Notes: generated by a model from the sequence alone, not told the origin. A DNA stretch of 9,834 bases from Lunatibacter sp038209145 (GCA_038209145.1 JBBQXZ010000177.1:1-9834), one strand, 5' to 3'; counted from the stretch's first letter, positions 1 through 7,447 are shown. Made by a program: numbers and translations.

Positions 1-924
1 GTTGATGCCATAGATGAGCGCACCGGAATTCCCATCATATCGCTTTATGGCAAAAAAAATAAACCGAGCCAAGAAGACTTGCAGGATGTAGATATTTTAA
101 TCTATGATCTACAGGATGTAGGTGTTCGATTTTACACCAACATCAATGCCTTGGCTCGTTTGATGGAAGCCTGTGAAGAAAATAATAAGTCTTTATTAAT
201 CCTTGATCGACCAAACCCAAACGGGTATTTAATTGATGGACCAGTGCTGGATATGAAGTATAAATCGGGCATAGGTATGTTTCCGATTCCGATGTCTCAC
301 GGGCTCACTGTGGGGGAGTTTGCTTTGATGGCTAATGGAGAAGGTTGGCTGACCAATAAAGTAACCGCAGACATCAACATAATTCCAGTAGCAAACTATG
401 CGCATCACATGCGCTACGTTTTACCGGTAAGCCCTTCACCAAATTTGAATACAGAACAGGCAGTTTTGCTATACCCTAGTCTTTGCATGTTTGAAGGCGT
501 TTACGTTAATCATGGCAGAGGAACTTATTATCCATTTACGGTATTGGGCAGCCCGGCCTATAAAGGAATTTACAACTTCATTTTTACGCCGGCAGGTATA
601 AAAGGTATGGCTGAGACCCCACTTTTCATGGACGAAGTATGCTATGGCATTGATTTGCGTACCTATGACACAGACCTACTAAGAAAGAGTGGACAAATCA
701 ATTTTGATTGGATAAGAGCACTTTACAAAGCCCATCCGGATAAGGAAAAGTTTTTTGATTCTAAGTTGAGCAATCAAATGAATAACATCGAAATCCAGAT
801 TGGAAGAGGGGATTTCAGGCAGCAAATAATTGATGATGTACCGATAGAAACCATCAGAGCCGGTTGGGAACCTGAGCTTTCGGCGTATAAAGAAATGCGG
901 CTTACCTATTTACTTTATCGGTAA
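1..924 (+). CDS. namZ: Exo-beta-N-acetylmuramidase NamZ (DUF1343), 5' end outside the window
   Basis: The frame is open from base 1 to a TAA at 922-924, giving 307 visible residues. Full-length family members have roughly 400, so about the first quarter, including any signal peptide, lies off the left edge. The family hallmarks are clear: YDLQDVGVRFYT at visible residues 35-46, LDRPNPNG at 68-75, HGLTVGE at 100-106, SPSPNLNT at 144-151 and the GRGT loop at 172-175. NamZ enzymes (known from Bacillus subtilis YbbC and Bacteroidota homologues) release MurNAc from the non-reducing end of peptidoglycan fragments, so the likely role is cell-wall recycling outside the cytoplasm or in the periplasm. 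The ATG/TTG codons near base 79 are internal because the conserved family sequence continues upstream of them. A weak 5-bp hairpin (938-951, GCTAT/ATAGC) follows the stop but has no T-run. The family call is firm; the substrate is inferred from the family. Confidence 0.9.
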   Translation, partial: VDAIDERTGIPIISLYGKKNKPSQEDLQDVDILIYDLQDVGVRFYTNINALARLMEACEENNKSLLILDRPNPNGYLIDGPVLDMKYKSGIGMFPIPMSHGLTVGEFALMANGEGWLTNKVTADINIIPVANYAHHMRYVLPVSPSPNLNTEQAVLLYPSLCMFEGVYVNHGRGTYYPFTVLGSPAYKGIYNFIFTPAGIKGMAETPLFMDEVCYGIDLRTYDTDLLRKSGQINFDWIRALYKAHPDKEKFFDSKLSNQMNNIEIQIGRGDFRQQIIDDVPIETIRAGWEPELSAYKEMRLTYLLYR

Positions 925-1082
925 GAATTACTCAAAGGCTATTTTTATAGCATGAAGTTTTGGGCATGGATGACACCCATAACTCGGCGAGAGATTCCTT
1001 CATAGCTAGCCGCGGGTTAATGTGGCAATATAATCTAGCTGTGGAATAAACCTTCGAGGCCTCCCAGACCTCAAGGGATGTT

Positions 1083-1109
1083 TGACCGCAAGCGGACAAA
1101 AACGTCCGA
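1083..1109 (+). promoter_or_regulatory. Three-half-site motif, copy 1 (candidate activator/enhancer site)
   Basis: Three half-sites of the form G-N-[CT]-C-G lie in a row: GACCG at 1084 (forward), CGGAC at 1093 (reverse) and GTCCG at 1104 (forward). The last two form a perfect 5-bp inverted repeat around an AAAAAC spacer. The same architecture, with 18 of 27 bases identical and the same half-site spacing, recurs at 4950-4976 upstream of the second permease. It lies 120 bases before the permease start and 60 bases before a TGGCAC box. Conservation of spacing between otherwise diverged upstream regions is directly visible. The reading as a binding site for a bacterial enhancer-binding protein is inference. 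Confidence 0.6.
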
Positions 1110-1168
1110 TAAATTTTCTGTAATAAGTGCTTATACTATCTGAGGATGCTGATTTAAGGGTTTTTGGA

Positions 1169-1183
1169 TGGCACAGAAGTAGG
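1169..1183 (+). promoter_or_regulatory. Sigma-54-like -24 box (TGGCAC), first permease
   Basis: TGGCAC at 1169-1174 matches the -24 element of sigma-54 promoters exactly. After the standard five-base spacer, the -12 position reads TAGG rather than TTGC, so the invariant GC is absent and the match is only partial. The box is 60 bases upstream of the ATG. The equivalent position before the second permease carries TGGCAT followed five bases later by TAGT, at almost the same distance from the upstream motif, which is the main reason to take it seriously. Confidence 0.35.
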
Positions 1184-1228
1184 ATGGAATTGGAGTGAGA
1201 ATATTCCAATTTTCAAAAACTAGGAACT

Positions 1229-3631
1229 ATGTGGGAAAACTACCTTAAAATCGCATTTCGAAGTTTGGTCAAACGTAGGCTATTTACCCTTGTCAATTTG
1301 CTGGGGCTGGTTCTGGGCTTGGTGGCCTTCTTGGGACTATATGCCTATGTCGCAACAGAGTGGAGCTATAATGACTTTCATGTGAATAAGGATAATATTT
1401 ATCGTGTGGTGGTCAAGGAGGGTAATGGCTCCTTTGAGACGTTTTTGCCTCCAGGTTATGCAGGTGTGCTTGAAACTAATTTTCAAGATATATCTGCTGC
1501 TGCCCGTATCGCCGAGTTCATTGGAAGTGGGTTGGTAGCAATCCCCGAAACAGATCTGGTTTTCAGGGAAAATGATATCAGTTTTGTGGAAGGAGACTTT
1601 TTTCATACTTTTTCATTTCCAATTGCAAGGGGGACGGCTGACTTATTTGGCACCAATACGGCGGTCATCACGCAAGTCCTAGCAGACAAGTTCTTTGGGA
1701 ATGCCGATCCCATTGGGGAAAGCTTCTTGCTAAGTAATCAATTTGGAAAGCAGGAGTTTACAGTCACTGGCGTCTTGAAGCCCATCTCATTACGTTCAGA
1801 TATCTCCGGGGATATATTTCTCTCCATCCACACCTTGGAAAATCCTGCCAATCGCTCAGGGAATGACTGGGCGGACCCAAATGGGTTTGATTCCGGATTT
1901 GTTAATCTGTTTATATTGACAAAAGATGGTGTGAATCCAGATGACTTAGCCAGGCAGCTCACTAGTTTCATCCAGCAAACTCCCAATTCCGAAGCAACGA
2001 CAATTATACTCCAAGGCTTGCCTAGTCTTCATTTGGGAAATTCTATCTGGGACCCATTGCCTACGGCTTATAAAATGGGTTCTGTTTTGGTCTTTTTAGC
2101 CATTGCTATTTTGATTTTGGCCATCGCTTATGTCAATTACCTCAATCTCTCCTCCGCCAATATGCTGACTCGGATCAAAGAGATTAAGATGCGCAAAGTT
2201 TTGGGAGCGCATTCCTGGCAATTGGCCCAACAATTTATGGTGGAGACGTTTTTGCTGCTCCTTGTATCTTTGTTGATTTCTATTGTCCTATTACATCTTT
2301 TTGTACCTTTTGCCACCGGTATTTTTGGAAAAGAAATTTGGTTTGGCGCCTTAAAAGCACCGCAAACAATCCTGCTTGTCAGCGTAATTATAGGCTCATG
2401 TGCCTTGATTTCAGGTTTTTATGTGGTTGTGCTTTCAGGAAAATTTGAACAACGATCTCAGTTGAAATTCAAGCCTGAAAGCCAGTTTCTCCGTAAATCG
2501 CTGGTGGTTTTCCAGTTTGCTGTTTCTATTGGTATCATCATTTGCACCCTAGTAATTCGGAACCAACTTTCGTTCATGCAGTCTCAAAGTTTGGGGATGA
2601 ATGTGGATCAAAAACTAGTTGTAGAAGGGCCAAACGATATCGGTGAAAATCGATCTTCCAAAATGAGTGCCTTCAAGCAGTCCCTCAAAGCCCAAACTTT
2701 TGTTAAGGGAATTGCGGGTTCGAATACCCTGCCTGGACAAGGCTATAATTTTACAGCTGGCGGGATTACTCCGTTGGTAGCTAGGCTTGAGGACGAGAAC
2801 TATAATTATTCCATGTTTATTATTGATGAGCAATTTATCCCTACCTATGAAATCGAGGTATTGGCGGGCAGAAATTTTACTCTGGATGAGGCTGACCAAA
2901 ATTGGAATAACCTGAACAAAGTCATGCTCAACGAATCAGCCGCTGCTCAACTAGGATTCGAGAATCCAGCGACAGCAGTCGGTCAAAATATCCTTTGGGG
3001 AAAGCCATTTGAGGTAGTCGGCGTGACTAAAGATTACCATCACATGTCTTTGCGGGAGCCGATCAAGCCCATGATTTTCTTGGCTTCTCAAGCTGATGGC
3101 TTCTTTACCTTGGTCGTGGATCCAGCCCAAATGAAAGAAGCCATTGCTGCCACCCAACTGACTTATGAATCGGTATTTCCGGGCAATCCTTTTTCTTATT
3201 CCTTTATGGATGAAAAGTTTGGAGCGCAATATAAACAGGAATCAAAATTGAGTTTGGCTTTTTCTATAGCTGGAATTCTGGCTATTTTGATTTCTTGCTT
3301 AGGTTTATTTGGCCTGGCAGCCTATGCCGTGCAGCAACGTACCAAAGAGATTGGTATTCGGAAAGTGATGGGAGCGAGCACACGAAGCCTCTTGAATTTG
3401 ATCAGCAAAGATTTCGTGGTGTTGGTTTTCTTCGCAATGATTTTCGCTTTTCCCTTGGCTTGGTATGCGATGAATTCTTGGCAAGCAGATTTCCCCTATA
3501 AGGCAGGCCTTTCTTTTTGGACATTTGCATCGGCGGGCGTACTGACTTTGGTTATTGCGCTGCTTACTGTGGGTTTTCAAGCGCTCAAGGCAGCTTGGGC
3601 TAATCCGGCTGAGACGCTGAAGAGTGAGTAG
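1229..3631 (+). CDS. ABC transporter permease, MacB-core/FtsX type (orphan), 800 aa
   Basis: This is an inner-membrane ABC permease with a duplicated layout typical of the long Bacteroidota FtsX-like permeases. A first membrane helix (about residues 20-43) is followed by a MacB-like periplasmic domain (about 50-280) and three helices (about 283-306, 336-358, 379-403). A further helix (about 424-446), a second periplasmic core domain (about 450-670) and three final helices (about 675-699, 727-747, 764-786) complete it. Two cytoplasmic FtsX signature stretches stand just after helices 2 and 6: KEIKMRKVLGA at 317-327 and KEIGIRKVMGA at 706-716. These probably contact the ATPase. MacB-type transporters couple ATP hydrolysis to periplasmic movement rather than carrying substrate through the membrane. 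No ATPase or adaptor gene is adjacent. The ATG at 1229 is chosen because MWENYLKIAFRSL matches the paralogue's MVKNYLKIAYRNI. The substrate is unknown. Confidence 0.9.
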   Translation: MWENYLKIAFRSLVKRRLFTLVNLLGLVLGLVAFLGLYAYVATEWSYNDFHVNKDNIYRVVVKEGNGSFETFLPPGYAGVLETNFQDISAAARIAEFIGSGLVAIPETDLVFRENDISFVEGDFFHTFSFPIARGTADLFGTNTAVITQVLADKFFGNADPIGESFLLSNQFGKQEFTVTGVLKPISLRSDISGDIFLSIHTLENPANRSGNDWADPNGFDSGFVNLFILTKDGVNPDDLARQLTSFIQQTPNSEATTIILQGLPSLHLGNSIWDPLPTAYKMGSVLVFLAIAILILAIAYVNYLNLSSANMLTRIKEIKMRKVLGAHSWQLAQQFMVETFLLLLVSLLISIVLLHLFVPFATGIFGKEIWFGALKAPQTILLVSVIIGSCALISGFYVVVLSGKFEQRSQLKFKPESQFLRKSLVVFQFAVSIGIIICTLVIRNQLSFMQSQSLGMNVDQKLVVEGPNDIGENRSSKMSAFKQSLKAQTFVKGIAGSNTLPGQGYNFTAGGITPLVARLEDENYNYSMFIIDEQFIPTYEIEVLAGRNFTLDEADQNWNNLNKVMLNESAAAQLGFENPATAVGQNILWGKPFEVVGVTKDYHHMSLREPIKPMIFLASQADGFFTLVVDPAQMKEAIAATQLTYESVFPGNPFSYSFMDEKFGAQYKQESKLSLAFSIAGILAILISCLGLFGLAAYAVQQRTKEIGIRKVMGASTRSLLNLISKDFVVLVFFAMIFAFPLAWYAMNSWQADFPYKAGLSFWTFASAGVLTLVIALLTVGFQALKAAWANPAETLKSE

Positions 3632-3634
3632 TTT

Positions 3635-3740
3635 TGATCGGGTGATGGGTGATGGGGTGATGGAGTGATCGGTGATCGGTGATTGGGTGATGGGGTGATG
3701 GGGTGATTGGGTGGTCGGTGATGGAGTGATCGGGTGATGG
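3635..3740. repeat. Degenerate TGATNGGG octamer array, copy 1 (about 14 units)
   Basis: Starting four bases after the permease stop codon, 14 head-to-tail units of 7-8 bases can be read, such as TGATGGGG, TGATGGAG, TGATCGG and TGATTGGG, filling 106 bases without interruption. Read on the minus strand the array gives spurious Pro/His/Ser/Thr-rich peptide (SPHHPITPS-like), which should not be annotated as protein. A second array of the same units follows the second permease at the matching position. Confidence 0.9.
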
Positions 3741-3848
3741 TGTTATCTGATTGTTTTGAATAGGCAAAGTCAGGGGTGATATAAAAAAAATCATGGAGAT
3801 AGTGGCGGTAACGAAAGATTTTCTTCAAAATACCCATATTAATAATTC

Positions 3849-4349
3849 TCAATAAATGATTTTTATAATTTCAAAAGTTCTATTTTCTCTAGCCAGCTTT
3901 AAGGTTGCCTGTTCTCCCACTTTTTTCCCGATCAGAATACAGGCAATAGGAGAGATAAAGGAGATTTTTCCTTGTGAAATATCCGATTCATCCACCCCCA
4001 CAATTTGATAGTTTTGAAGTTTTATGCTTTTCCCGATTTTGAGTGTTACTGTTGCTCCAAAGCGGATTTCATCTTTCGGCTGCTTGTCTAGCACCATTAC
4101 TTTGGCGGTGGCGATTCTTTCCTCAAGCAGATACAGCTTTGCAGTAATGTAATTTGATGCTATTCGTTTATCCTTTTCAGTCGTAGCTTCTAGCGAGCCT
4201 TTTTCATTGATCATTGCTTGTTTTTCAGCCAACAATTCATTCATTCCATTTGGGGTCATATAATTAGGGACTCCATTTGGCAAGTCCGCTCTTGGTGGTA
4301 CAAGAGGAGTTTCTTCCTGATCATTTTCTTTCACAAATCCTCTACCCAT
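3849..4349 (-). CDS. GreA/GreB-family transcript cleavage factor, 166 aa
   Basis: Gre factors insert a coiled coil into the RNA polymerase secondary channel and stimulate cleavage of backtracked RNA. The protein has a short N-terminal extension (MGRGFVKENDQEE, then PLVPPRADLPNGVPNY to residue 30). A helical hairpin starting MTPNGMNELL (about 31-88) follows, then the FKBP-like C-terminal domain (about 92-166). That domain shows FGATVTL at 98-104, IVGVDESD at 116-123, GKISFISPIA at 127-136 and LIGKKVGE at 139-146, all standard Gre landmarks. The tip of the coiled coil reads GSLEATTEKDK (51-61) where E. coli GreA has GDLKEN; in a by-eye alignment the two acidic residues of GreA are not at the same places, although acids lie nearby. 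It ends in TGA, converges on the upstream permease gene, and starts at ATG 4349. The family is certain; GreA versus GreB subtype is less so, with the N-terminus favouring the Bacteroidota GreB-like group. Confidence 0.88.
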   Translation of the reverse strand: MGRGFVKENDQEETPLVPPRADLPNGVPNYMTPNGMNELLAEKQAMINEKGSLEATTEKDKRIASNYITAKLYLLEERIATAKVMVLDKQPKDEIRFGATVTLKIGKSIKLQNYQIVGVDESDISQGKISFISPIACILIGKKVGEQATLKLARENRTFEIIKIIY

Positions 4350-4372
4350 AGTTTAGTTGGGTTGTACCTTTT

Positions 4373-4401
4373 CTAAGTTAAATAAGGCCCTGAGAGGCAA
4401 A
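4373..4401 (-). promoter_or_regulatory. Candidate Bacteroidota-type promoter of the Gre gene
   Basis: On the minus strand TTTG (4398-4401) is followed after 17 bases by TAACTTAG (4373-4380), close to the Bacteroidota -33 TTTG and -7 TAnnTTTG elements with one mismatch. Transcription would begin roughly 15-20 bases before the ATG at 4349. This is pattern matching only, and such short elements arise by chance. Confidence 0.3.
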
Positions 4402-4568
4402 AAAGTTGTATGGAGGTGGAGTTTCTATTCCTAATCTGCTTAAAGCCAAGAATGATAAGCGTGTGGTTTAGTGAAAAAAGGTCTTTCAGAAAAATTGGAA
4501 GATTCTAAAAATCACTGGTACACTTAGGGAGGGGTTTGAGTTGAAGTGGGCTTGAAAAGCGAAATGGT

Positions 4569-4634
4569 ACTTTCGACGAGTTCAGCACGTGTTTCGGATT
4601 CGCCATTGCGCGCGACGCAGAAACGCGACAATCT
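4569..4634. repeat. Degenerate dispersed-repeat segment with hairpin (REP-like)
   Basis: The segment begins TTTCGACGAGTTCAGCACG and continues to CATTGCG...CAATCT. Both halves resemble, in diverged form, intergenic repeats I recall from Bacteroidota genomes (of the types TTCGACAAGCTCAGC and CATTGCGAGNNNNGAAGCAATCT). Visible structure: ATTGCGCG at 4605-4612 pairs with CGCG-A-CAAT at 4624-4632, an 8-bp stem with a single bulged A and an 11-base loop. The resemblance rests on memory of such repeats, not on a search. Confidence 0.35.
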
Positions 4635-4647
4635 TATCAGTTAGAAC

Positions 4648-4694
4648 CAGGAATCGGGAGTCAAGTAGAAGTTCAACTCCCCAGCCTGTTTTTT
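4648..4694 (+). terminator. Terminator-like hairpin with T-run, no matching gene
   Basis: CAGG (4648-4651) and GGGAGT (4656-4661) pair with ACTCCC (4676-4681) and CCTG (4685-4688), separated by a small internal loop and a 14-base apical loop. Six Ts follow at 4689-4694. The form is that of an intrinsic terminator on the plus strand, yet no plus-strand gene precedes it within this gap. It may be a relic of a lost gene or part of the neighbouring repeat. Confidence 0.3.
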
Positions 4695-4949
4695 GACTTA
4701 CCTGAGGCATGGAATTACAAATTTTAGGAAATAAAAAAGAGTAGTTACCAACTTCGCTTAGTGGGATATTATTAAATTTTATTGAACAAACTTAGGGCAT
4801 TAGCCTGAATGCAAGGTTGCAAAAACGGTTGATCCATGGCTTTTTGATGAAAATAGACAACAGGTTAAGGGGAGGTTAAATTCAGGACTGCATGAATCTA
4901 AGTTGAACTGTTTTCCTACTGCATTTATGTCTATATTAATTTTGGAATT

Positions 4950-4976
4950 TGCCCGTGAGCGAACATTTTTGTCCGA
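4950..4976 (+). promoter_or_regulatory. Three-half-site motif, copy 2 (candidate activator/enhancer site)
   Basis: Half-sites GCCCG at 4951, CGAAC at 4960 (reverse) and GTCCG at 4971 have the same order and spacing as in the copy at 1083-1109 (starts at +0, +9 and +20). The inverted pair CGAAC/GTCCG has one mismatch around an ATTTTT spacer. It lies 108 bases before the second permease start. Bases outside the half-sites, particularly the five-base centre, differ between the copies, which argues for selection on the contact positions rather than recent duplication. Confidence 0.6.
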
Positions 4977-5036
4977 ATTTGAAACTAAAAACCAAGCAAA
5001 TAAGCCATTTTATAGGGCTTCAGAAGTAACTTACAG

Positions 5037-5051
5037 TGGCATGGTAGTAGT
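5037..5051 (+). promoter_or_regulatory. Sigma-54-like -24 box (TGGCAT), second permease
   Basis: TGGCAT at 5037-5042 lies 61 bases after the end of the upstream motif (60 in the first permease) and 47 bases before the ATG. The -12 position reads TAGT, not the canonical TTGC. Taken alone it would be weak; the matched distance to the upstream motif in two loci is what supports it. Confidence 0.33.
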
Positions 5052-5083
5052 AGATAGGATTAACAGTTATAATGTAAATTACC

Positions 5084-7444
5084 ATGGTGAAAAACTACCT
5101 AAAAATCGCCTATAGAAATATCACCAGAAGTAAGGGATACGCATTTATTAATATAGCCGGATTGGGAATCGGAATGGCCGCCTCAATATTAATCCTAATC
5201 TGGGTGCAGTTTGAAATGTCTGTTGACCGTTTTCATGAAAATTCAGAACGCGTTTATGCCGTCTGGAGAAATACTGAAATGCAAGGGCAGGTATTTACAT
5301 GGGACTATACGCCGGCACCTTATGCACCAGCCATGAAGGAGCAGTTTCCGGAGGTGGAGGAAGTGGCAAGGATCACGGAATGGGACCAGCAGCTTTTAAC
5401 GGTAGGAGAAAATAATTTCTATGAAGAAGCCACTTTTACTGATCCCGGGTTTTTCAAGATATTTAGTTTCGAACCACTTGAAGGTGATCCAGTCGCTGCT
5501 TTGACGGAACCGGGAAATATCGTTTTGACAGCATCCGTAGCCAAAAAGCTCTTTGGGGAGGATTCAGCTATAGGTAAAATTGTCACTGTGGCTAAGCAAT
5601 GGGATTTTGAAGTAAAAGCTGTCATCAAAGATTTACCCGAGAATACAGACTTTCCTTTTACAGCTTTTTTACCATTCAAAAAGCTGGAAGGAATGGGCTG
5701 GGCGGATGATTTCTGGGGAAATAATTCTTACCGCACCTTTACCCTGCTCAATGAAGGAACTGACCTCGCTACTTTTAACCAGAAGTTCTCTGACTTCACT
5801 GCGAAAAATTCAGAATTGAAAGAGGTCTCAGATTTTCTATTTCCTATCCGGGATTTGCATCTCTATTCCAAGTTTGAAAATGGGAGGTCTATAGGTGGGA
5901 AAATCGAAATGATCCGGATGTTTGGTATCGTTTCCATTATTGTTTTGCTCATTGCCGCCATCAACTTTGTGAACCTGAGTACTGCCCAAAGTGATAAACG
6001 ATCCAAAGAAGTGGGAATCAGGAAGATATCCGGGGCAGGCAAAGGAATGTTGATTGGCCAGTTCCTGGCAGAATCTATTTTAATAGCACTAACTGCCTAT
6101 TTACTGGCCATTATCATTGTTTCTCTGTCTTTTTCAGGGTTTAAAGATTTGGTAGGCCAGGAATTGGCAAACCCATTTAGCCATTCGTACTTTTGGGGGA
6201 TTTCTGTGATTTATATCTTTGTAACAGGGATATTAGCAGGAAGCTATCCTGCTTTTTTATTGAGTTCTTACAAGCCCGCAGTGGTTTTCAAGTCCAACAT
6301 GGGGACAAAAAAGAGTTTTGGCTTGAAGCCCCGTGAAGTTTTGGTTGTGTTTCAATTTGCTGTTGTAGTCACTTTGATTTCAAGTGTGTGGATTGTGCAA
6401 GATCAGATGAGCTTTGTCCAAAATAGGGATTTGGGCATAGTTAAGGATAACCTGATTTTTCATCCGGTTACTGAAAGTATGAGAGAAAATAAAGCTGCAC
6501 TTCGCAATGAATTGCTGGCACTCCCAGATGTAGCTGAGGTGAGCTATACTTTTTCTCCTTTGACAGCTATTTATAGTGAAACTGATGGCATGGAGTGGCA
6601 GGGCAAAGACCCGGAATTCAAGCCAAATATTAGCCGTATGGGAACGGATGCCAACCTGGTGAAAACTGCCGGAATGCTGTTGGTCGCAGGCAGAGATATC
6701 GATATTTATACCTATGCCAGTGATAGCCTTTCTGCAATAGTCAATGAAAAAGCCGTGGAAGTTATGGGCTTGGAGAATCCAATTGGCCAGGTGATCAAGG
6801 ATGACGATTACGAGTTTACTATTGTGGGCGTGGTGAAGGATTTTATTATTGAATCACCTTTTGACGATGTAATTCCTATACTAGTAATGGGGCCAAAGCG
6901 TAACTTGAATTTCATCCATATCCGATTTGCAGAGGGAGGGGATTTTGTAAATTCACTTGCAAAAGTAGAGACTGTTTTTAATAAGTTCAATCCCGATTCA
7001 CCTTTTGAATATAGATTCGTAGATCAGGAACATGCACGGAAATTCAGCTCTCAGGAGCGTACTGCAACCCTAACTTCTCTCTTTACAGGCTTGGCAGTGA
7101 TCATCTCCTGTATGGGACTTTTCGGGTTGGCGGCCTTCATCGCTGAACGAAGAAAAAAGGAAATTTCCGTGCGGAAAGTTTTGGGTGCTTCTATTGCCAG
7201 CGTGGTAGGTTTGATTTCTTCGGAATTCACCAAGTTAGTGCTTATCGCCGTGATCATCGGCATCCCGGCGACCTGGTACTTCATGAGCGAGTGGTTGGAG
7301 ACATTTGATTACAGGACTAATATAGATTGGACGTTGTTCCTTTGGACTGGTGGGTTGACGCTACTGATTGCGCTGTTGACGGTGAGTGCACAGGCGATCA
7401 AAGCAGCACTAGTCAATCCGGCTGAAACGTTGAAGAGCGAGTAG
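5084..7444 (+). CDS. ABC transporter permease, MacB-core/FtsX type (orphan), 786 aa
   Basis: This is a paralogue of the permease at 1229-3631 with the same eight-helix plan. Helix 1 lies at about residues 21-41, a MacB-like periplasmic domain at about 45-275, helices at about 279-299, 327-350 and 368-392, then 418-437. A second periplasmic core spans about 440-655, followed by helices at about 662-685, 714-733 and 748-772. FtsX signatures are KEVGIRKISGA (308-318) and KEISVRKVLGA (692-702). Both proteins end in the identical NPAETLKSE. The ATG at 5084 is chosen because it gives the shared MVKNYLKIAYRN start; no strong ribosome binding site precedes it. The gene has its own upstream regulatory block, and the Gre gene on the other strand separates it from its paralogue, so the two are not cotranscribed. 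The partner ATPase and periplasmic adaptor must be encoded elsewhere, and the substrate cannot be told. Confidence 0.9.
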   Translation: MVKNYLKIAYRNITRSKGYAFINIAGLGIGMAASILILIWVQFEMSVDRFHENSERVYAVWRNTEMQGQVFTWDYTPAPYAPAMKEQFPEVEEVARITEWDQQLLTVGENNFYEEATFTDPGFFKIFSFEPLEGDPVAALTEPGNIVLTASVAKKLFGEDSAIGKIVTVAKQWDFEVKAVIKDLPENTDFPFTAFLPFKKLEGMGWADDFWGNNSYRTFTLLNEGTDLATFNQKFSDFTAKNSELKEVSDFLFPIRDLHLYSKFENGRSIGGKIEMIRMFGIVSIIVLLIAAINFVNLSTAQSDKRSKEVGIRKISGAGKGMLIGQFLAESILIALTAYLLAIIIVSLSFSGFKDLVGQELANPFSHSYFWGISVIYIFVTGILAGSYPAFLLSSYKPAVVFKSNMGTKKSFGLKPREVLVVFQFAVVVTLISSVWIVQDQMSFVQNRDLGIVKDNLIFHPVTESMRENKAALRNELLALPDVAEVSYTFSPLTAIYSETDGMEWQGKDPEFKPNISRMGTDANLVKTAGMLLVAGRDIDIYTYASDSLSAIVNEKAVEVMGLENPIGQVIKDDDYEFTIVGVVKDFIIESPFDDVIPILVMGPKRNLNFIHIRFAEGGDFVNSLAKVETVFNKFNPDSPFEYRFVDQEHARKFSSQERTATLTSLFTGLAVIISCMGLFGLAAFIAERRKKEISVRKVLGASIASVVGLISSEFTKLVLIAVIIGIPATWYFMSEWLETFDYRTNIDWTLFLWTGGLTLLIALLTVSAQAIKAALVNPAETLKSE

Positions 7445-7447
7445 TTT

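Larger units (their letters stand above)
925..1228. other. Intergenic region upstream of the first ABC permease
   Basis: These 304 bases contain no credible gene; the minus-strand open frame at 1006-1209 resembles nothing known. The region holds a hairpin at 1051-1076 (CCTTCGAGG / CCTCAAGG, 8 bp with one bulged C, 9-base loop, no T-run), then the three-half-site motif at 1083-1109 and the -24-like box at 1169, both listed separately. The start of the permease is preceded only by TAGGAACT, a weak ribosome binding site, as is usual for Bacteroidota. Confidence 0.6.
4350..5083. other. 734-base gene-free region between the Gre gene and the second permease
   Basis: No open frame here has recognisable protein character; the plus-strand frame at 4903-5115 runs through the permease promoter and start and is not believable. 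From left to right the region holds a possible promoter for the Gre gene (4373-4401, minus strand), a degenerate dispersed-repeat segment (4569-4634), a terminator-like hairpin (4648-4694), an AT-rich stretch, the second three-half-site motif (4950-4976) and the TGGCAT box (5037). The GC-rich patch around 4600-4630 contrasts with the AT-rich surroundings. Confidence 0.6.

Noticed and set aside
925..1080. Hairpins at 938-951 and 1051-1076 as terminators of the muramidase gene
   Set aside because: The first has only 5 AT-rich pairs and its T's are in the loop; the second is 127 bases after the stop and has no T-run.
3635..3740. Possible CRISPR array
   Set aside because: Units are 7-8 bases, directly abutting, without spacers, and no cas genes are near.
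3577..3852. Minus-strand open frame of 91 codons rich in Pro/His/Ser/Thr downstream of the Gre gene
   Set aside because: Most of it is the octamer array read backwards and the end of the permease gene; its composition is produced by the repeat unit. The start segment (MGILKKIFRYRHYLHDFFY) resembles nothing I recognise.
4903..5115. Plus-strand open frame of 70 codons before the second permease
   Set aside because: It runs through the regulatory motif and overlaps the true permease start in another frame; its residues show no family character.
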